Shown here piece by piece: positions 26,929 to 36,334 of a stretch of DNA of 64,000 bases (position 1 is the first letter of the stretch; the number at the start of each line of letters is the position of its first letter). Below the pieces are notes generated by a model. That model saw nothing but the letters and a program-made list of their open reading frames with translations. It did no database searches and was not told the DNA's origin. The translations under genes were made by a program, and so were the position numbers. This stretch comes from Curtobacterium pusillum (GTDB lineage Bacteria; Actinomycetota; Actinomycetes; Actinomycetales; Microbacteriaceae): NCBI GenBank assembly GCA_002025645.1, contig CP018783.1:2666001-2730000 (forward strand), given 5' to 3'.

Positions 26929-27732
26929 ATGGAGAAGCCCCGCGGACAGGTGATCGTGCTGGTCGCGATCGGGATCGTCGCCGGGGTGCTCTCCGGTCTG
27001 TTCGGCGTCGGCGGCGGGGTCATCGTCGTGCCGGCACTGATGGCGTTCCTGCACCTCGACCAACGCCGCGCGTCCGCGACCTCGCTCGTGGCGATCGCCC
27101 CCGCGGCCGTCGTCGGAGCGATCACCTACGCCGTGCAGGGCGAGGTGCACTGGCTCGCGGCACTCACGCTCGCGGTCGGCAGCGTGGTCGGTGCCCCGAT
27201 CGGCGCGCGGCTGCTGCGTGCGCTCCCACTCCGCGTCCTGCCGTGGATCTTCGTCGGGTTCATCGCCGTCGTCCTCGTCTCGCTGTTCACGACGGTGCCG
27301 ACGCGCGGCGGTGACGTCCACTTCGGCGTCGTCGAGGCGATCGTGCTCCTGCTGCTCGGCCTGCTGTCCGGCGTCCTGTCCGGGCTGGTCGGGGTGGGTG
27401 GCGGTGTCGTCATCGTGCCGGGTCTGGAGGTCGTCCTCGGCGCCGGGGACCTGCTCGCGAAGGGCACGTCCCTCCTCACGATGGTGCCGACGTCGGTGTC
27501 CGGCACGGTGGCGAACCTGCGCCGCCGCGCCGTCGAGTTGCGGGTCGGCCTGACCGTCGGGTTCACCGCCGCGGTGTGTTCGCCTGGAGGCGCGTGGATC
27601 GCCCGCCTCGTCGACCCGCAGGTGGGCACCTGGCTCTTCGCCGCGTTCCTGGTGGTCGTCGCGGTCATCGTCCTGCGCCGCGGTCGTCGGACCGCACCAC
27701 GGAACGAGGCGACGGTCGGGGAGGTCGCGTGA
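26929..27732 (+). CDS. TauE/SafE-family membrane permease
   Basis: This 267-residue protein has eight or so helices and two clear family repeats: GVLSGLFGVGGGVIVVPAL (about 19-37) and GVLSGLVGVGGGVVIVPGL (about 148-166). Relatives export or import sulfite, sulfonates and organic acids. TAGGGT lies 7 nt before ATG with no Shine-Dalgarno sequence, a leaderless layout. It overlaps the AlkD-like gene by GTGA, so the two are co-translated. It is a different protein from the TauE gene at 21192. Confidence 0.87.
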   Translation: MEKPRGQVIVLVAIGIVAGVLSGLFGVGGGVIVVPALMAFLHLDQRRASATSLVAIAPAAVVGAITYAVQGEVHWLAALTLAVGSVVGAPIGARLLRALPLRVLPWIFVGFIAVVLVSLFTTVPTRGGDVHFGVVEAIVLLLLGLLSGVLSGLVGVGGGVVIVPGLEVVLGAGDLLAKGTSLLTMVPTSVSGTVANLRRRAVELRVGLTVGFTAAVCSPGGAWIARLVDPQVGTWLFAAFLVVVAVIVLRRGRRTAPRNEATVGEVA

Positions 27733-28379
27733 CGCGCCTCCCGGCCGGTGGTGGACGGGGCCACGCTGACGCGGAGGCCGTGCTCGCGGCGTTCGCACGG
27801 ACCGACGGTGACATCGCGGCGGCCCGCAGGGTCGCGCGGCAGTTCGCCGATCTCGACGAGGGCGAGCGGTCGGCGCTGCTGTGGAGCGAGGACCCCGGGG
27901 CGCGGTTGGTGGCGGTGCTGCTGCTCGTACAGGCCGCTCGGGAACGGCCCGACCCCGAGCTGACCGAGGAGTACCTGGCGGCGGCGAAGGCGGAGCGGTT
28001 CGACGACACGGCGCTCGTGGACCTTGCGGCCGAGGAGCTCGTGGGGGCACCGCTGGTCGATGGGTCGACGGGGCCGCTCTTCGCGCTCGTGAAGTCCGAC
28101 GTGGCGATGGTGCGGCGCATCGCGGTGGTGGCGACCCTGGCGTTCGCGAAGCGAGGCGATGCCGAGGTCCCGCTCGCCATCGCCGGGCGGCTCGTGCGGG
28201 AGCGCAGCGACACGGTGCAGTCCGCACTGGGGTGGGTGCTCCGGGAGACCGGCAAGCGTGCGTCGGAAGCGGCGCTCGTGGCGTTCCTCGAGCGGAGCGG
28301 GCGACTCCTGACACCCGCGGCGCTCCTGACCGCGACGGAGCACCTGTCGGCTGCGGAGCGGGACCGGCTGCGCGGCTGA
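27729..28379 (+). CDS. AlkD-like DNA alkylation repair / HEAT-repeat protein
   Basis: This 216-residue helical protein resembles AlkD 7-alkylpurine glycosylases. The signature region RRIAVVATLAFAKRGDAE (about 135-152) is followed by VQSALGWVLRETGKR (about 170-184) and a final helix pair. AlkD removes bulky or cationic alkylpurines from DNA without base flipping. The length fits the family (220-240). GTG overlaps the permease stop (GTGA), so translation is coupled; a functional link between the two is not obvious. Whether the catalytic residues are all kept needs an alignment. Confidence 0.78.
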   Translation: MTRLPAGGGRGHADAEAVLAAFARTDGDIAAARRVARQFADLDEGERSALLWSEDPGARLVAVLLLVQAARERPDPELTEEYLAAAKAERFDDTALVDLAAEELVGAPLVDGSTGPLFALVKSDVAMVRRIAVVATLAFAKRGDAEVPLAIAGRLVRERSDTVQSALGWVLRETGKRASEAALVAFLERSGRLLTPAALLTATEHLSAAERDRLRG

Positions 28380-28399
28380 CGCGACCTAGGATTGCCGTG

Positions 28400-30487
28400 A
28401 TGGAGACCGTCCCGATCGCCCACCGGCGCGCTGCGGAGCAGGACGGTACCCGGTGGGACATCCAGGGCCTGCGGGCGTTCGCGGTCCTCGCCGTGGTCCT
28501 CTACCACCTCTGGCCGGCACGGCTGCCGGGCGGGTTCGTCGGCGTCGACGTGTTCTTCGTGATCTCCGGCTACCTCATCACCGGGCACCTCCTCCGAGAG
28601 CAGCTCGCGGACGGACGGATCGCACTCGGACGCTTCTGGGCCCGACGGGCGAAGCGGCTGCTGCCGGGCGCATTCGTGACGATCCTCGCGACCGGTGCCG
28701 CCGTGCTCGCGGTGGTGCCGAACGCGCTCTGGGGGCAGTACGGGCGTGAGCTCATCGCCTCGACCGTCTACCTGCAGAACTGGCAGCTGGCATCGGACGC
28801 TGTCGACTACCTGGCGTCCGACGCCGACCCGTCGCCGTTCCAGCACTTCTGGTCGCTGTCGGTCGAGGAGCAGTTCTACATCGCGCTGCCGCTCCTGCTC
28901 GTCCTGTGCGCCGTGGTGTTCCGGCGCCGCGGACGGTCGCCCGTGGTCACCGCTCGTTGGCTGCTCGGTGCGGTGTTCGTCCTGTCACTGGCGTGGTGCG
29001 TCGTGCAGACCCGGACCGTCCCGGGCGTCGCGTACTTCTCGACGGGGACCCGCGCGTGGGAGTTCGCGCTCGGCGGGCTCGCGGCGACGGTACCGGCCGC
29101 GCTGCTCACCGGCCGACGAGCGGTCCGGACGACCGGAGCCCTCCTCGGGACCGTCGCGCTGCTCGTGGCGCTCGTGGTCATCACACCGGCGACGCCGTTC
29201 CCGGGCACCGCTGCGCTGCTGCCGGTCGGCGGTGCGACGCTCGTCGTGCTCTGCGGCGGAGGGACGGTGCTCGAGACGGTCGGGCGGATCCCACCGGTGG
29301 CGTTCACCGGGCGGATCTCGTACGCCGTCTACCTCTGGCACTGGCCGGCGATCGTCCTGCTGCCGATCGCCCTCGGGCACCCGCTCGGCGCGGGGTGGAA
29401 GCTGCTGGTACTCGGCGGATCGATCGGTGTCGCCGCCGCGTCGACGGTGTTGCTCGAGGAGCCGCTCCGCTTCTCTGCTCGTGTGCGGGCAATGCGGCCC
29501 CGGCGGACGGCGCTGTACGGCGCGCTCAGCACCGTCGTCGTCGTCGCGCTCGGGGCCTCCACGTTGGTCGCGCTCGACGTGCAGCAACGGCAGGCGACCG
29601 AGTTCGCCCAGGCACTGCAACGCGGCGACGCTCCGTGCTTCGGTGCCGCTGCGCGCATCGGGTTCGACGACCCCTGCACGAACCCCCGGCTCGACGACGT
29701 CCGGGTGCCGGCCGCGTCGATCGCCGCGAAGGACGACCACAACAGCGCGGACTGCTGGTCGGGGTTCGAAGCGACGCTGAAGACCTGCACCGTCGGGGCC
29801 ACCACGGGCGCGACGAAGCACCTGTTCGCGGTGGGGGACTCGCACAGCAACGCGTGGCTGGCCGTGTACGACGAGATCGGGAAGCGGAACGGGTGGCGCA
29901 TCGAGGTCGCCGGGCACGGTGGGTGCTACCTGACGACCGCGCGACAGGACGCCCCGCAGCAGTTCCAGGTCGACAACTGCGAGACGTGGAAGCGCGCGGT
30001 CGAGCAGAAGATCGCGACGGAGGACCTCGACGGCGTGATCGTGACGCACGCCGCGACCGTGTACCCGGTCGTCGCGCAGGACGGCAGGTCCGCGGCGGAA
30101 GCGACGATCGCGGGACAGGTCGAGGCGTGGCGGACCGCCACTGACCGCGGCATCCCGGTGGTCGCGATCCGTGACAACCCGCGACCGAGGCAGGACGTCG
30201 TGGCCTGCGTCGGGGCGATGCCCGCCGGTCCGACGACGTCGGCGTGCGACACTCCTCGGTCGGCGGCGTTCCCCGCCTCGGACGGACAGCGGGAGGCAGC
30301 GGCGCGGGTCGGACCACTCGCACACGTGGTCGACCTGACGCGGTACTACTGCGACGCGACGACGTGCCCGGCGGTGATCGGCGGGGTGCTCGTCTACCGG
30401 GACGGGAGCCACCAGACGCTCACCTTCGCGAAGACGCTGCGACCGTACCTGGAGCAGGGGCTGCTCACCGCACTGGGCGGCGCCTAG
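28400..30487 (+). CDS. OafA-type membrane acyltransferase with SGNH domain
   Basis: This 695-residue protein has an acyltransferase-3 domain (about 15-370, about ten helices; DIQGLRAFAVLAVVLYHLWP with the catalytic His, and GVDVFFVISGYLITGHLL). A periplasmic-side SGNH hydrolase-like domain follows (about 410-695, with AVGDSHSNAWL and a later DGSHQTL His motif). Such fusions O-acetylate cell-surface glycans such as peptidoglycan or exopolysaccharide. TAGGAT 7 nt before ATG suggests a leaderless transcript. The acceptor glycan is unknown. Confidence 0.9.
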   Translation: METVPIAHRRAAEQDGTRWDIQGLRAFAVLAVVLYHLWPARLPGGFVGVDVFFVISGYLITGHLLREQLADGRIALGRFWARRAKRLLPGAFVTILATGAAVLAVVPNALWGQYGRELIASTVYLQNWQLASDAVDYLASDADPSPFQHFWSLSVEEQFYIALPLLLVLCAVVFRRRGRSPVVTARWLLGAVFVLSLAWCVVQTRTVPGVAYFSTGTRAWEFALGGLAATVPAALLTGRRAVRTTGALLGTVALLVALVVITPATPFPGTAALLPVGGATLVVLCGGGTVLETVGRIPPVAFTGRISYAVYLWHWPAIVLLPIALGHPLGAGWKLLVLGGSIGVAAASTVLLEEPLRFSARVRAMRPRRTALYGALSTVVVVALGASTLVALDVQQRQATEFAQALQRGDAPCFGAAARIGFDDPCTNPRLDDVRVPAASIAAKDDHNSADCWSGFEATLKTCTVGATTGATKHLFAVGDSHSNAWLAVYDEIGKRNGWRIEVAGHGGCYLTTARQDAPQQFQVDNCETWKRAVEQKIATEDLDGVIVTHAATVYPVVAQDGRSAAEATIAGQVEAWRTATDRGIPVVAIRDNPRPRQDVVACVGAMPAGPTTSACDTPRSAAFPASDGQREAAARVGPLAHVVDLTRYYCDATTCPAVIGGVLVYRDGSHQTLTFAKTLRPYLEQGLLTALGGA

Positions 30488-30496
30488 CCTGGGGGC

Positions 30497-31390
30497 ATGC
30501 ACACCGAGGTGCCCCGCCCCCACATCGACGCCGCGCTCGTGGAGCGGCTCGTCGCCGACCAGTTCCCCGAGTGGGCCGGGTTGCCCGTGCACGAGGTCGA
30601 TCCGCAGGGCTGGGACAACCGCACCTACCGGTTGGGCAGCGAGCTGTCCGTGCGGCTGCCGAGTGCGGCCGGGTACGTCGCGGCGGTCGAGAAGGAGCAG
30701 CGGGTGCTGCCGTACCTCGCGCGCCGGCTGGACGTGCCCGTGCCCGAACCGGTCGGCCTCGGCACCCCGACCGACGGGTACCCGTTCCCGTGGTCGGTCC
30801 GGCGCTGGATCGACGGGACGGTCGCGCTCCGTGCACCGCGGCTCGACCGCGCGCGGTTCGCCGCTGACGTCGGCACGGTGCTGCGGCAGCTGCGAGCGAT
30901 CCGGGCCGCGGACGGCCCGGTCGCGGGAGCGCACTCCTTCCACCGGGGCGCGCACCCGTCGCAGTACGCGTCCGAGGTGGTCGCCGCGCTCGACACCCTC
31001 GGTGCTGCGGTCGACCGGCGGGCGTGCGAGCGGGTCTGGGACGAGGCCGTCGCGTCGGCGTGGGACGGACCCGGGGTCTGGTTCCACGGGGACGTCGCGC
31101 CGGGGAACCTCCTGGTGGACGGGGACGGCAGGCTCAGCGCCCTCATCGACTTCGGGACGTGCGGCGTCGGTGACCCGGCGTGCGACCTCGTGCTCGCGTG
31201 GACGTTCCTCGACGCGGACGCCCGCCGGGTGTTCCGGGACGTCGTCGCGCTCGACGCGGCCACCTGGGCACGAGGACGCGGGTGGGCACTGTGGAAGTCG
31301 CTCATCATGCTCGCCGGCAGTGCGGGTCCGGGCGACCGCGTCGAGCACCAGCGGGTGCTCGACGCGGTCCTCGCGGACCCCGTGGTCTGA
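30497..31390 (+). CDS. aminoglycoside phosphotransferase (APH) family kinase
   Basis: This 297-residue protein has the APH/choline-kinase fold: a N-terminal DNRTYRLGSELSVRLPS nucleotide-binding strand pair, the catalytic loop FHGDVAPGNLLVDGDG (about 196-211) and the metal-binding IDFGTCGVGDPACDL (about 217-231). These enzymes phosphorylate small hydroxylated molecules; true antibiotic resistance cannot be claimed from family membership. TAGCCT 6 nt before ATG gives a leaderless start. It stands 9 nt after the acyltransferase stop. Confidence 0.87.
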   Translation: MHTEVPRPHIDAALVERLVADQFPEWAGLPVHEVDPQGWDNRTYRLGSELSVRLPSAAGYVAAVEKEQRVLPYLARRLDVPVPEPVGLGTPTDGYPFPWSVRRWIDGTVALRAPRLDRARFAADVGTVLRQLRAIRAADGPVAGAHSFHRGAHPSQYASEVVAALDTLGAAVDRRACERVWDEAVASAWDGPGVWFHGDVAPGNLLVDGDGRLSALIDFGTCGVGDPACDLVLAWTFLDADARRVFRDVVALDAATWARGRGWALWKSLIMLAGSAGPGDRVEHQRVLDAVLADPVV

Positions 31391-31532
31391 GCCTGGAGGC
31401 ACGGCTCGCGTCCGCCGCGGAACGCGCGCAGCGGACGGGGCTGGGAACGCACCACGGGACGGGCGGGTACCGACTGGGGGAGACGAGCCGCGCCGCCAGG
31501 CCGGCCCGAAGCGACCACGAGAGGAACGCGAC

Positions 31533-32726
31533 GTGCGCGCACTGACCTGGCAGGGCACCGAGAAGGTGTCCGTCGAGACCGTCCCCGACCCGACCATCCA
31601 GGAACCGACCGACGCGATCGTGCGGATCACGTCGACCGCGATCTGCGGCTCCGACCTGCACCTGTACCGCGTGCTCGGCGCCTACATCGACAAGGGCGAC
31701 GTCCTCGGCCACGAGCCGATGGGCATCGTCGAGGCGGTCGGCAGCGAGGTGACCAACCTCAAGGTCGGCGACCGCGTCGTCGTCCCGTTCAACATCTCCT
31801 GCGGGCACTGCTGGATGTGCCGCAACGGTCTGCAGTCCCAGTGCGAGACCACCCAGACCGCCGACTACGGCACCGGTGCCTCGCTGTTCGGCTACACGAA
31901 GATGTACGGCCAGGTCCCCGGCGGACAGGCCGAGTACCTCCGGGTGCCGCACGCCGACTACGGACCGATCGTGGTGCCCTCCGACGGCAGCCCCGACGAC
32001 CGGTGGCTGTTCCTCAGCGACATCCTGCCGACCGCCTGGCAGGCCGTGCAGTACGCCGACGTCCCCGAGGGCGGCACGCTCGCGGTGCTCGGCCTCGGCC
32101 CGGTCGGGCAGTTCGCCGCACGCATCGGCGCGCACCTCGGGTACCGGGTGCTCGCCGTCGACCCGGAGCAGGTCCGTCGCGACCTCGCGTCGAAGCACGG
32201 CGCCGAGGTCTTCGACCTGACGAAGGACGTCGTGCCGCAGCTGATCGACCTCACCGACGGTCGGGGCCCGGACGGCGTGGTCGACGCGGTCGGCATGGAG
32301 GCCCACGGCAACCCGTTCGCCAGCTTCGCGCAGCGTGCCGCCGGGCTGCTCCCCGACGCCATCGCGCAGAAGGCGATCGAGACCGCCGGCGTCGACCGGC
32401 TCGCAGCCGTGCACGCGGCGATCGACCTCGTCCGCCGCGGTGGCACCGTCTCGCTGAGCGGTGTGTACGGCGGACGGGCCGACCCGATGCCGATGTTCAC
32501 CCTGTTCGACAAGCAGATCACCGTGCGCGAGGGGCAGTGCAACGTCCGCCGCTGGATCGACGACCTGATGCCGCTCGTGTCCGACACCTCGGACCCGCTC
32601 GGGACGCTCGACCTCACGACGCACCGGGTCTCGCTCGAGGACGCCCCGCACATGTACGAGGTGTTCCAGAAGAAGGAGGACGGCTGCGTGAAGGTCGTGC
32701 TCGATCCGTCCCTGGCCGCCGCCTGA
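31533..32726 (+). CDS. zinc-dependent dehydrogenase (formaldehyde dehydrogenase-like)
   Basis: This 397-residue MDR protein has the catalytic zinc ligands in ICGSDLH (Cys about 38) and GHEPMG (His about 61). The structural zinc lobe is CGHCWMCRNGLQSQC, and VLGLGPVGQFAARIG (about 189-203) is the NAD-binding motif. The long insertion after about residue 245 (GMEAHGNPFASF) is typical of glutathione-independent formaldehyde dehydrogenase relatives. GAGAGGAA about 6 nt upstream supports the GTG. It overlaps the epimerase gene by TGATG. Confidence 0.9.
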   Translation: MRALTWQGTEKVSVETVPDPTIQEPTDAIVRITSTAICGSDLHLYRVLGAYIDKGDVLGHEPMGIVEAVGSEVTNLKVGDRVVVPFNISCGHCWMCRNGLQSQCETTQTADYGTGASLFGYTKMYGQVPGGQAEYLRVPHADYGPIVVPSDGSPDDRWLFLSDILPTAWQAVQYADVPEGGTLAVLGLGPVGQFAARIGAHLGYRVLAVDPEQVRRDLASKHGAEVFDLTKDVVPQLIDLTDGRGPDGVVDAVGMEAHGNPFASFAQRAAGLLPDAIAQKAIETAGVDRLAAVHAAIDLVRRGGTVSLSGVYGGRADPMPMFTLFDKQITVREGQCNVRRWIDDLMPLVSDTSDPLGTLDLTTHRVSLEDAPHMYEVFQKKEDGCVKVVLDPSLAAA

Positions 32727-33766
32727 TGCGGATCGTCGTCGTCGGCGCGACCGGCAACGTCGGGACGGCGGTGGTGAGACGGCTCGCGGCTGCGCGTGCT
32801 GACGACGGCTCCTCGTCGGAGGTCGTCGGGGTCGCACGCCGACTGCCGGACCTCCGTGCCGATCCGTACGGGTCCGCGGTGTGGCACGCGGTCGACGTCG
32901 GCGCGCACGACGCCGTCGACCAACTCACCGCGGTGTTCCAGGGCTCCGACGCCGTGGTCCACCTGGCGTGGGCGTTGCAACCGACGCACGACATCCCCAC
33001 GCAGTACCGGACGAACGTCACCGGGACGGCGAACGTGCTCGAGGCCGTCGCCCGCGCCGGCGTCCCGCAGGTCGTCGTCGCCTCGTCGGTCGGCACGTAC
33101 CGCGGGGTCGACGTCGACGGCAAGCGCACCCCGGTCGACGAGAGCTGGCCGGCGACCGGGATCCCGACCGCCACCTACTCGATCCACAAGGCCGCGAACG
33201 AGGCGGCGATGGACCGCTTCGAAGCGCAGCACCCGGACACCGTGGTGACGCGGCTGCGGCCCGGGCTGATCTTCCAGCGGGACGCCGCCGCAGAGATCCG
33301 TGGGCTCTTCCTCGGCCATCTCGTGCCGATGTCGATCGTCCGCTGGATCCGGTGGGCGGTCCTGCCGCTGCCGTTGCCGTTCGTGTTCCAGGCCGTGGAC
33401 GCCGACGACGTCGCCGATGCGTACTGGCGGGCGATCGACCGGCGAGCCGGGGGAGCGTTCAACATCGCTGCCTCGCCCGTGCTCAACCCGCCTCGGCTCG
33501 CCCGGGCGTTCGGGATGCTCGGGGCGATCCGGGCGCCGATGTGGCTCATCCGGGGCATCGTCACGCTGACCTGGCGGCTGCGCTTGCAGCCGACGGACGC
33601 CGGGTGGGTGGACATCGCGGCGCAGGTGCCGGTGATGCGGACGGACAAGGCGCGGTCGGTGCTCGGATGGGAGGCGCGGCACACCTCCGAAGACGCGTTG
33701 CGCGAGCTCGTGGCCGGGTTCGCGGACGGGGCGCGGGTGCCGGGGTCGGGGCCGCTGCGAGGCTGA
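32726..33766 (+). CDS. NAD-dependent epimerase/dehydratase family protein
   Basis: This 346-residue extended-SDR protein has a Rossmann motif (VVGATGNVG, about 5-13) and a catalytic YSIHK (about 151-155) after VASSVGTY. A substrate-binding C-terminal half follows. Members rearrange or reduce nucleotide sugars or other metabolites; this one looks like the atypical group found next to dehydrogenases. The ATG overlaps the dehydrogenase stop, so both belong to one operon. Confidence 0.85.
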   Translation: MRIVVVGATGNVGTAVVRRLAAARADDGSSSEVVGVARRLPDLRADPYGSAVWHAVDVGAHDAVDQLTAVFQGSDAVVHLAWALQPTHDIPTQYRTNVTGTANVLEAVARAGVPQVVVASSVGTYRGVDVDGKRTPVDESWPATGIPTATYSIHKAANEAAMDRFEAQHPDTVVTRLRPGLIFQRDAAAEIRGLFLGHLVPMSIVRWIRWAVLPLPLPFVFQAVDADDVADAYWRAIDRRAGGAFNIAASPVLNPPRLARAFGMLGAIRAPMWLIRGIVTLTWRLRLQPTDAGWVDIAAQVPVMRTDKARSVLGWEARHTSEDALRELVAGFADGARVPGSGPLRG

Positions 33767-33852
33767 GCGGGGTCGGCACCGAGGTCGCTTCGCGGGTCGT
33801 CCGCGGGGATGTCGCTACGATCGCGGTACCGAACGAGCACGAGGGGGCAACC

Positions 33853-34179
33853 ATGGCGTTCGAGGAGACCGACAACCCGCTGGTCCCGGCCGGCTACGAC
33901 CTCGTCGGGTCACTGATCATGGTCGGCGGCGTGATCGTCGTCCTCGGGATGATCGCAGTGATCGTCCTCGCGGTGTACCGGTCGACCCGCATGGCGAACC
34001 GCGGCCAGAACCCGCTGACCCTGACCGAGGACCTCGCCTTCCAGGCCACACAGAGCGCCACACTGGCACCGGTCAAGTCGATCGAGCAGCGGCTCGCCGA
34101 GCTCGACGACCTGCACGCCCGCGGTGTCATCTCCGACGAGGAGCACCGCAGCGCCCGCGCCGAGGCCCTCCGCGGCTAG
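33853..34179 (+). CDS. membrane protein with SHOCT domain
   Basis: This 108-residue protein has one membrane helix (LVGSLIMVGGVIVVLGMIAVIVLAV split, about 17-41) and a C-terminal SHOCT-type helix-turn (about 78-106: IEQRLAELDDLHARGVISDEE). SHOCT domains occur at protein ends as oligomerisation modules; the role here is unknown. GAGGGGGC about 5 nt before ATG is the ribosome-binding site. It ends 9 nt before the DUF6314-like gene. Confidence 0.8.
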   Translation: MAFEETDNPLVPAGYDLVGSLIMVGGVIVVLGMIAVIVLAVYRSTRMANRGQNPLTLTEDLAFQATQSATLAPVKSIEQRLAELDDLHARGVISDEEHRSARAEALRG

Positions 34180-34188
34180 CCTGGGCGG

Positions 34189-34608
34189 GTGCTGCTGCCG
34201 ACGGACCTGCTCGGGGACTGGGTGCTCCGTCGCCGCGTGGACGATCGGCGCGCCGGCGTCGACGGCACCGTGACCGGCACGACCACCCTGACGAGCACCG
34301 GCCCGGATGAGGTCCGCTGGGACGAGTCCGGCACGATGACCTTCGACGGCCGGACCGTGCCCGTCTCGAGGACCCTGCACGTGCGACGAGCCGACGACGA
34401 CCGGTGGACGGTGTTCTTCGCCGACGGCAGGCCCTTCCACGACTGGATCTGGGACGAGCGCGTCGACCACGCGTGCGCGCCGGACGACTACACGGGGGTC
34501 CTCGCCGGGGACGCCGACCGCTGGACCGTCCGGTGGGAGGCACACGGCCCCGCGAAGGACTACGTACTCGACAGCGAGCTCCGACGTCGGTCCCACCCGG
34601 CAGACTGA
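34189..34608 (+). CDS. DUF6314-like protein
   Basis: This 139-residue beta-rich protein resembles the DUF6314 group: an N-terminal LLGDWVLRRRVDDRRAG, a repeated strand pattern (VFFADGRPFHDW), DDYTG and a basic end. It has the look of a small calycin-like barrel. No function is established. TAGCCT 6 nt before GTG gives a leaderless start. Confidence 0.72.
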   Translation: MLLPTDLLGDWVLRRRVDDRRAGVDGTVTGTTTLTSTGPDEVRWDESGTMTFDGRTVPVSRTLHVRRADDDRWTVFFADGRPFHDWIWDERVDHACAPDDYTGVLAGDADRWTVRWEAHGPAKDYVLDSELRRRSHPAD

Positions 34609-34612
34609 GCCC

Positions 34613-35278
34613 ATGCCCCGCAGCTCCGGTACCGACGCCCCACGGATCACCCTGACCGAACCCGCCGACCTCGACGACTGGACCCCCGGACCCGGTGACG
34701 TCCTGACCGGCGACCGCATCGAGGGGAAGCGCATCGAGACCCTCGACCTCGCCGGGGAGCGCCTGCCCGACGTCGAGATCGAGGAGTCGGTGATCGGCAC
34801 GCTTCGGGTCGACGGCGCCGACCTCCGTGGGCTCCGGGTGCGGGACTCGGTCGTGGAGGTCCTCGACGCCCCGGTGCTCCGGGCATCGAGCAGCGCCTGG
34901 CGCGAGGTCCGGATCGCCGGCGGCCGCGTGGGTTCGGCCGAGCTGTACGACGCCGGGTTGAACGGCGTCGAGTTCGTCGGGATGAAGCTCGGCTTCGTGA
35001 ACCTGCGCGGCTCGACGCTCACCGACGTCGTGTTCCGCGACTGCGTCATCGACGAGCTCGACATCGCCGATGCCCGACTGCTCCGGGTGTCGTTCGACGG
35101 CACGCGGATCCGGGCGGCCGAGGGGTCGAACACCCGGATCGACCACGTGGACCTCCGGGGTGCCGACCTCGACCGGGTCGAGCGGCTCGAGGGATTCCGC
35201 GGTGCCACGATCGCCGCCGACCAGCTGTACACACTCGCGCCGCTGCTGGCTGCCCAGGCGGGCTACCGCGTCGACTGA
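34613..35278 (+). CDS. pentapeptide-repeat-like protein
   Basis: This 221-residue protein is built of short A(D/N)LxG-like repeats from about residue 40 to 205 (for example VDGADLRGLRVRD, FVNLRGSTLTDVVF, VDLRGADLDRVE), which would form a right-handed quadrilateral helix. Some relatives mimic DNA and protect gyrase, but most have no known role. Its last 16 nt overlap the end of the convergent reductase gene. Confidence 0.78.
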   Translation: MPRSSGTDAPRITLTEPADLDDWTPGPGDVLTGDRIEGKRIETLDLAGERLPDVEIEESVIGTLRVDGADLRGLRVRDSVVEVLDAPVLRASSSAWREVRIAGGRVGSAELYDAGLNGVEFVGMKLGFVNLRGSTLTDVVFRDCVIDELDIADARLLRVSFDGTRIRAAEGSNTRIDHVDLRGADLDRVERLEGFRGATIAADQLYTLAPLLAAQAGYRVD

Positions 35279-36267
35279 CCGCCCCGAGCCTCGGGTCGCC
35301 CGGTGCCCACGCCGGCCAGCGCTGCCGCCAGGTCGGCCTGCACCAGGTCACCGTGCACGGCAGCGCCCGCCTGCGTCCCCGCAGCGGCGGACGCGATGAC
35401 GGTCGCCATCGGGGATGCCACGTTCCCCGCCGCGTACACGCCCCGGACCGAGGTCTGCCCGGCCGGGTCCACCGCCAGGGCGCTGCCGAACCGGAAGTCG
35501 CCCATGACCTGGTCGACCGCCTCGAGTCCCAACCCGGACAGGAACCCGACCCGGGCCTCGACGGTGCTGGCGGCGGCGAGGGCGTCGAGCGGGACGACGT
35601 CGCCCGAGCCGAGTTGCACGCCGCTGAGGACACCGCCCGAGGACAGCACCTCCGAGACCTGGCCCGTCACGACCCTGATCCCACGTGCCCGCAAACCCGC
35701 CAGGGCAGTGTCGTCGACGAGTGCCGGATCGGTGACGAACGCCGTCACGTCCTCGCTCAGCGCCCGGAACATGAGCGCGTGGTGCGCCCCGTTCGGTGTC
35801 GTCACCAGGACGCCGATGCGCTGGTCGCGGATCTCCCACCCGTGGCAGAACGGGCAGTGCACGACGCCGCGCCCCCACTGCTCGGCGAGCCCCGGGACCT
35901 CCGGCAGGACGTCGACGGCGCCGGAGGCGACGACCAGCCTGCGCGCCGTGACGACCGCGCCGGACTCCAGGGTGACCGAGAAGCCGACCGGATCGATCCC
36001 GTCACCGTCGGTGCCGGACGCGGCCACGATCCTCCCGGCCGTCACCTCGACGCCGTAGGCGGCGACCTCGTCGCGCCCGATCCCGTACAGCTCCGACGGC
36101 GAAGCGCCCTCGCGTCCGAGGTAGTTGTGCGCGCCCTCCGCGGGCGCGTTGCGGGGTTCGCCCGCGTCGACGACGAGGACGGAGCGCCGGGAGCGACCGA
36201 GGATGAGTGCGGCTGACAGGCCGGCGGCAGCTCCGCCGATGACGATGACGTCGTAGTGATCACGCAT
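35263..36267 (-). CDS. thioredoxin-reductase-like FAD/NAD(P) oxidoreductase (CPFC)
   Basis: This 334-residue protein is the length of a low-molecular-weight thioredoxin reductase. It has VIVIGGAAAGLSAAL (FAD, about 8-22), a redox centre HCPFCHG (about 142-148) and the FAD-closing motif YAAGNVA (about 285-291). The CPFC variant with following HGWE is seen in gliotoxin-reductase-like enzymes that act on small disulfides rather than thioredoxin. It is divergent from an XRE-cupin regulator. ATG 36267 is the first Met preceding the Rossmann strand. Confidence 0.85.
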   Translation of the reverse strand: MRDHYDVIVIGGAAAGLSAALILGRSRRSVLVVDAGEPRNAPAEGAHNYLGREGASPSELYGIGRDEVAAYGVEVTAGRIVAASGTDGDGIDPVGFSVTLESGAVVTARRLVVASGAVDVLPEVPGLAEQWGRGVVHCPFCHGWEIRDQRIGVLVTTPNGAHHALMFRALSEDVTAFVTDPALVDDTALAGLRARGIRVVTGQVSEVLSSGGVLSGVQLGSGDVVPLDALAAASTVEARVGFLSGLGLEAVDQVMGDFRFGSALAVDPAGQTSVRGVYAAGNVASPMATVIASAAAGTQAGAAVHGDLVQADLAAALAGVGTGRPEARGGQSTR

Positions 36268-36296
36268 GCGTGCATCCTGCGAGATGTCGTGCACTC

Positions 36297-36325
36297 CTGG
36301 CAACGATGCTTGCTGATCTGGCAAC
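36297..36325. promoter_or_regulatory. paired CTGGCAAC boxes
   Basis: CTGGCAAC occurs at 36297-36304 and 36318-36325, exactly 21 bp apart, i.e. two helical turns. A TTGC between them (36310-36313) makes a TTGC-N7-GCAA inverted repeat with the second box. The site sits between the divergent reductase and regulator genes. Confidence 0.45.
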
Positions 36326-36334
36326 ATGGTCGCA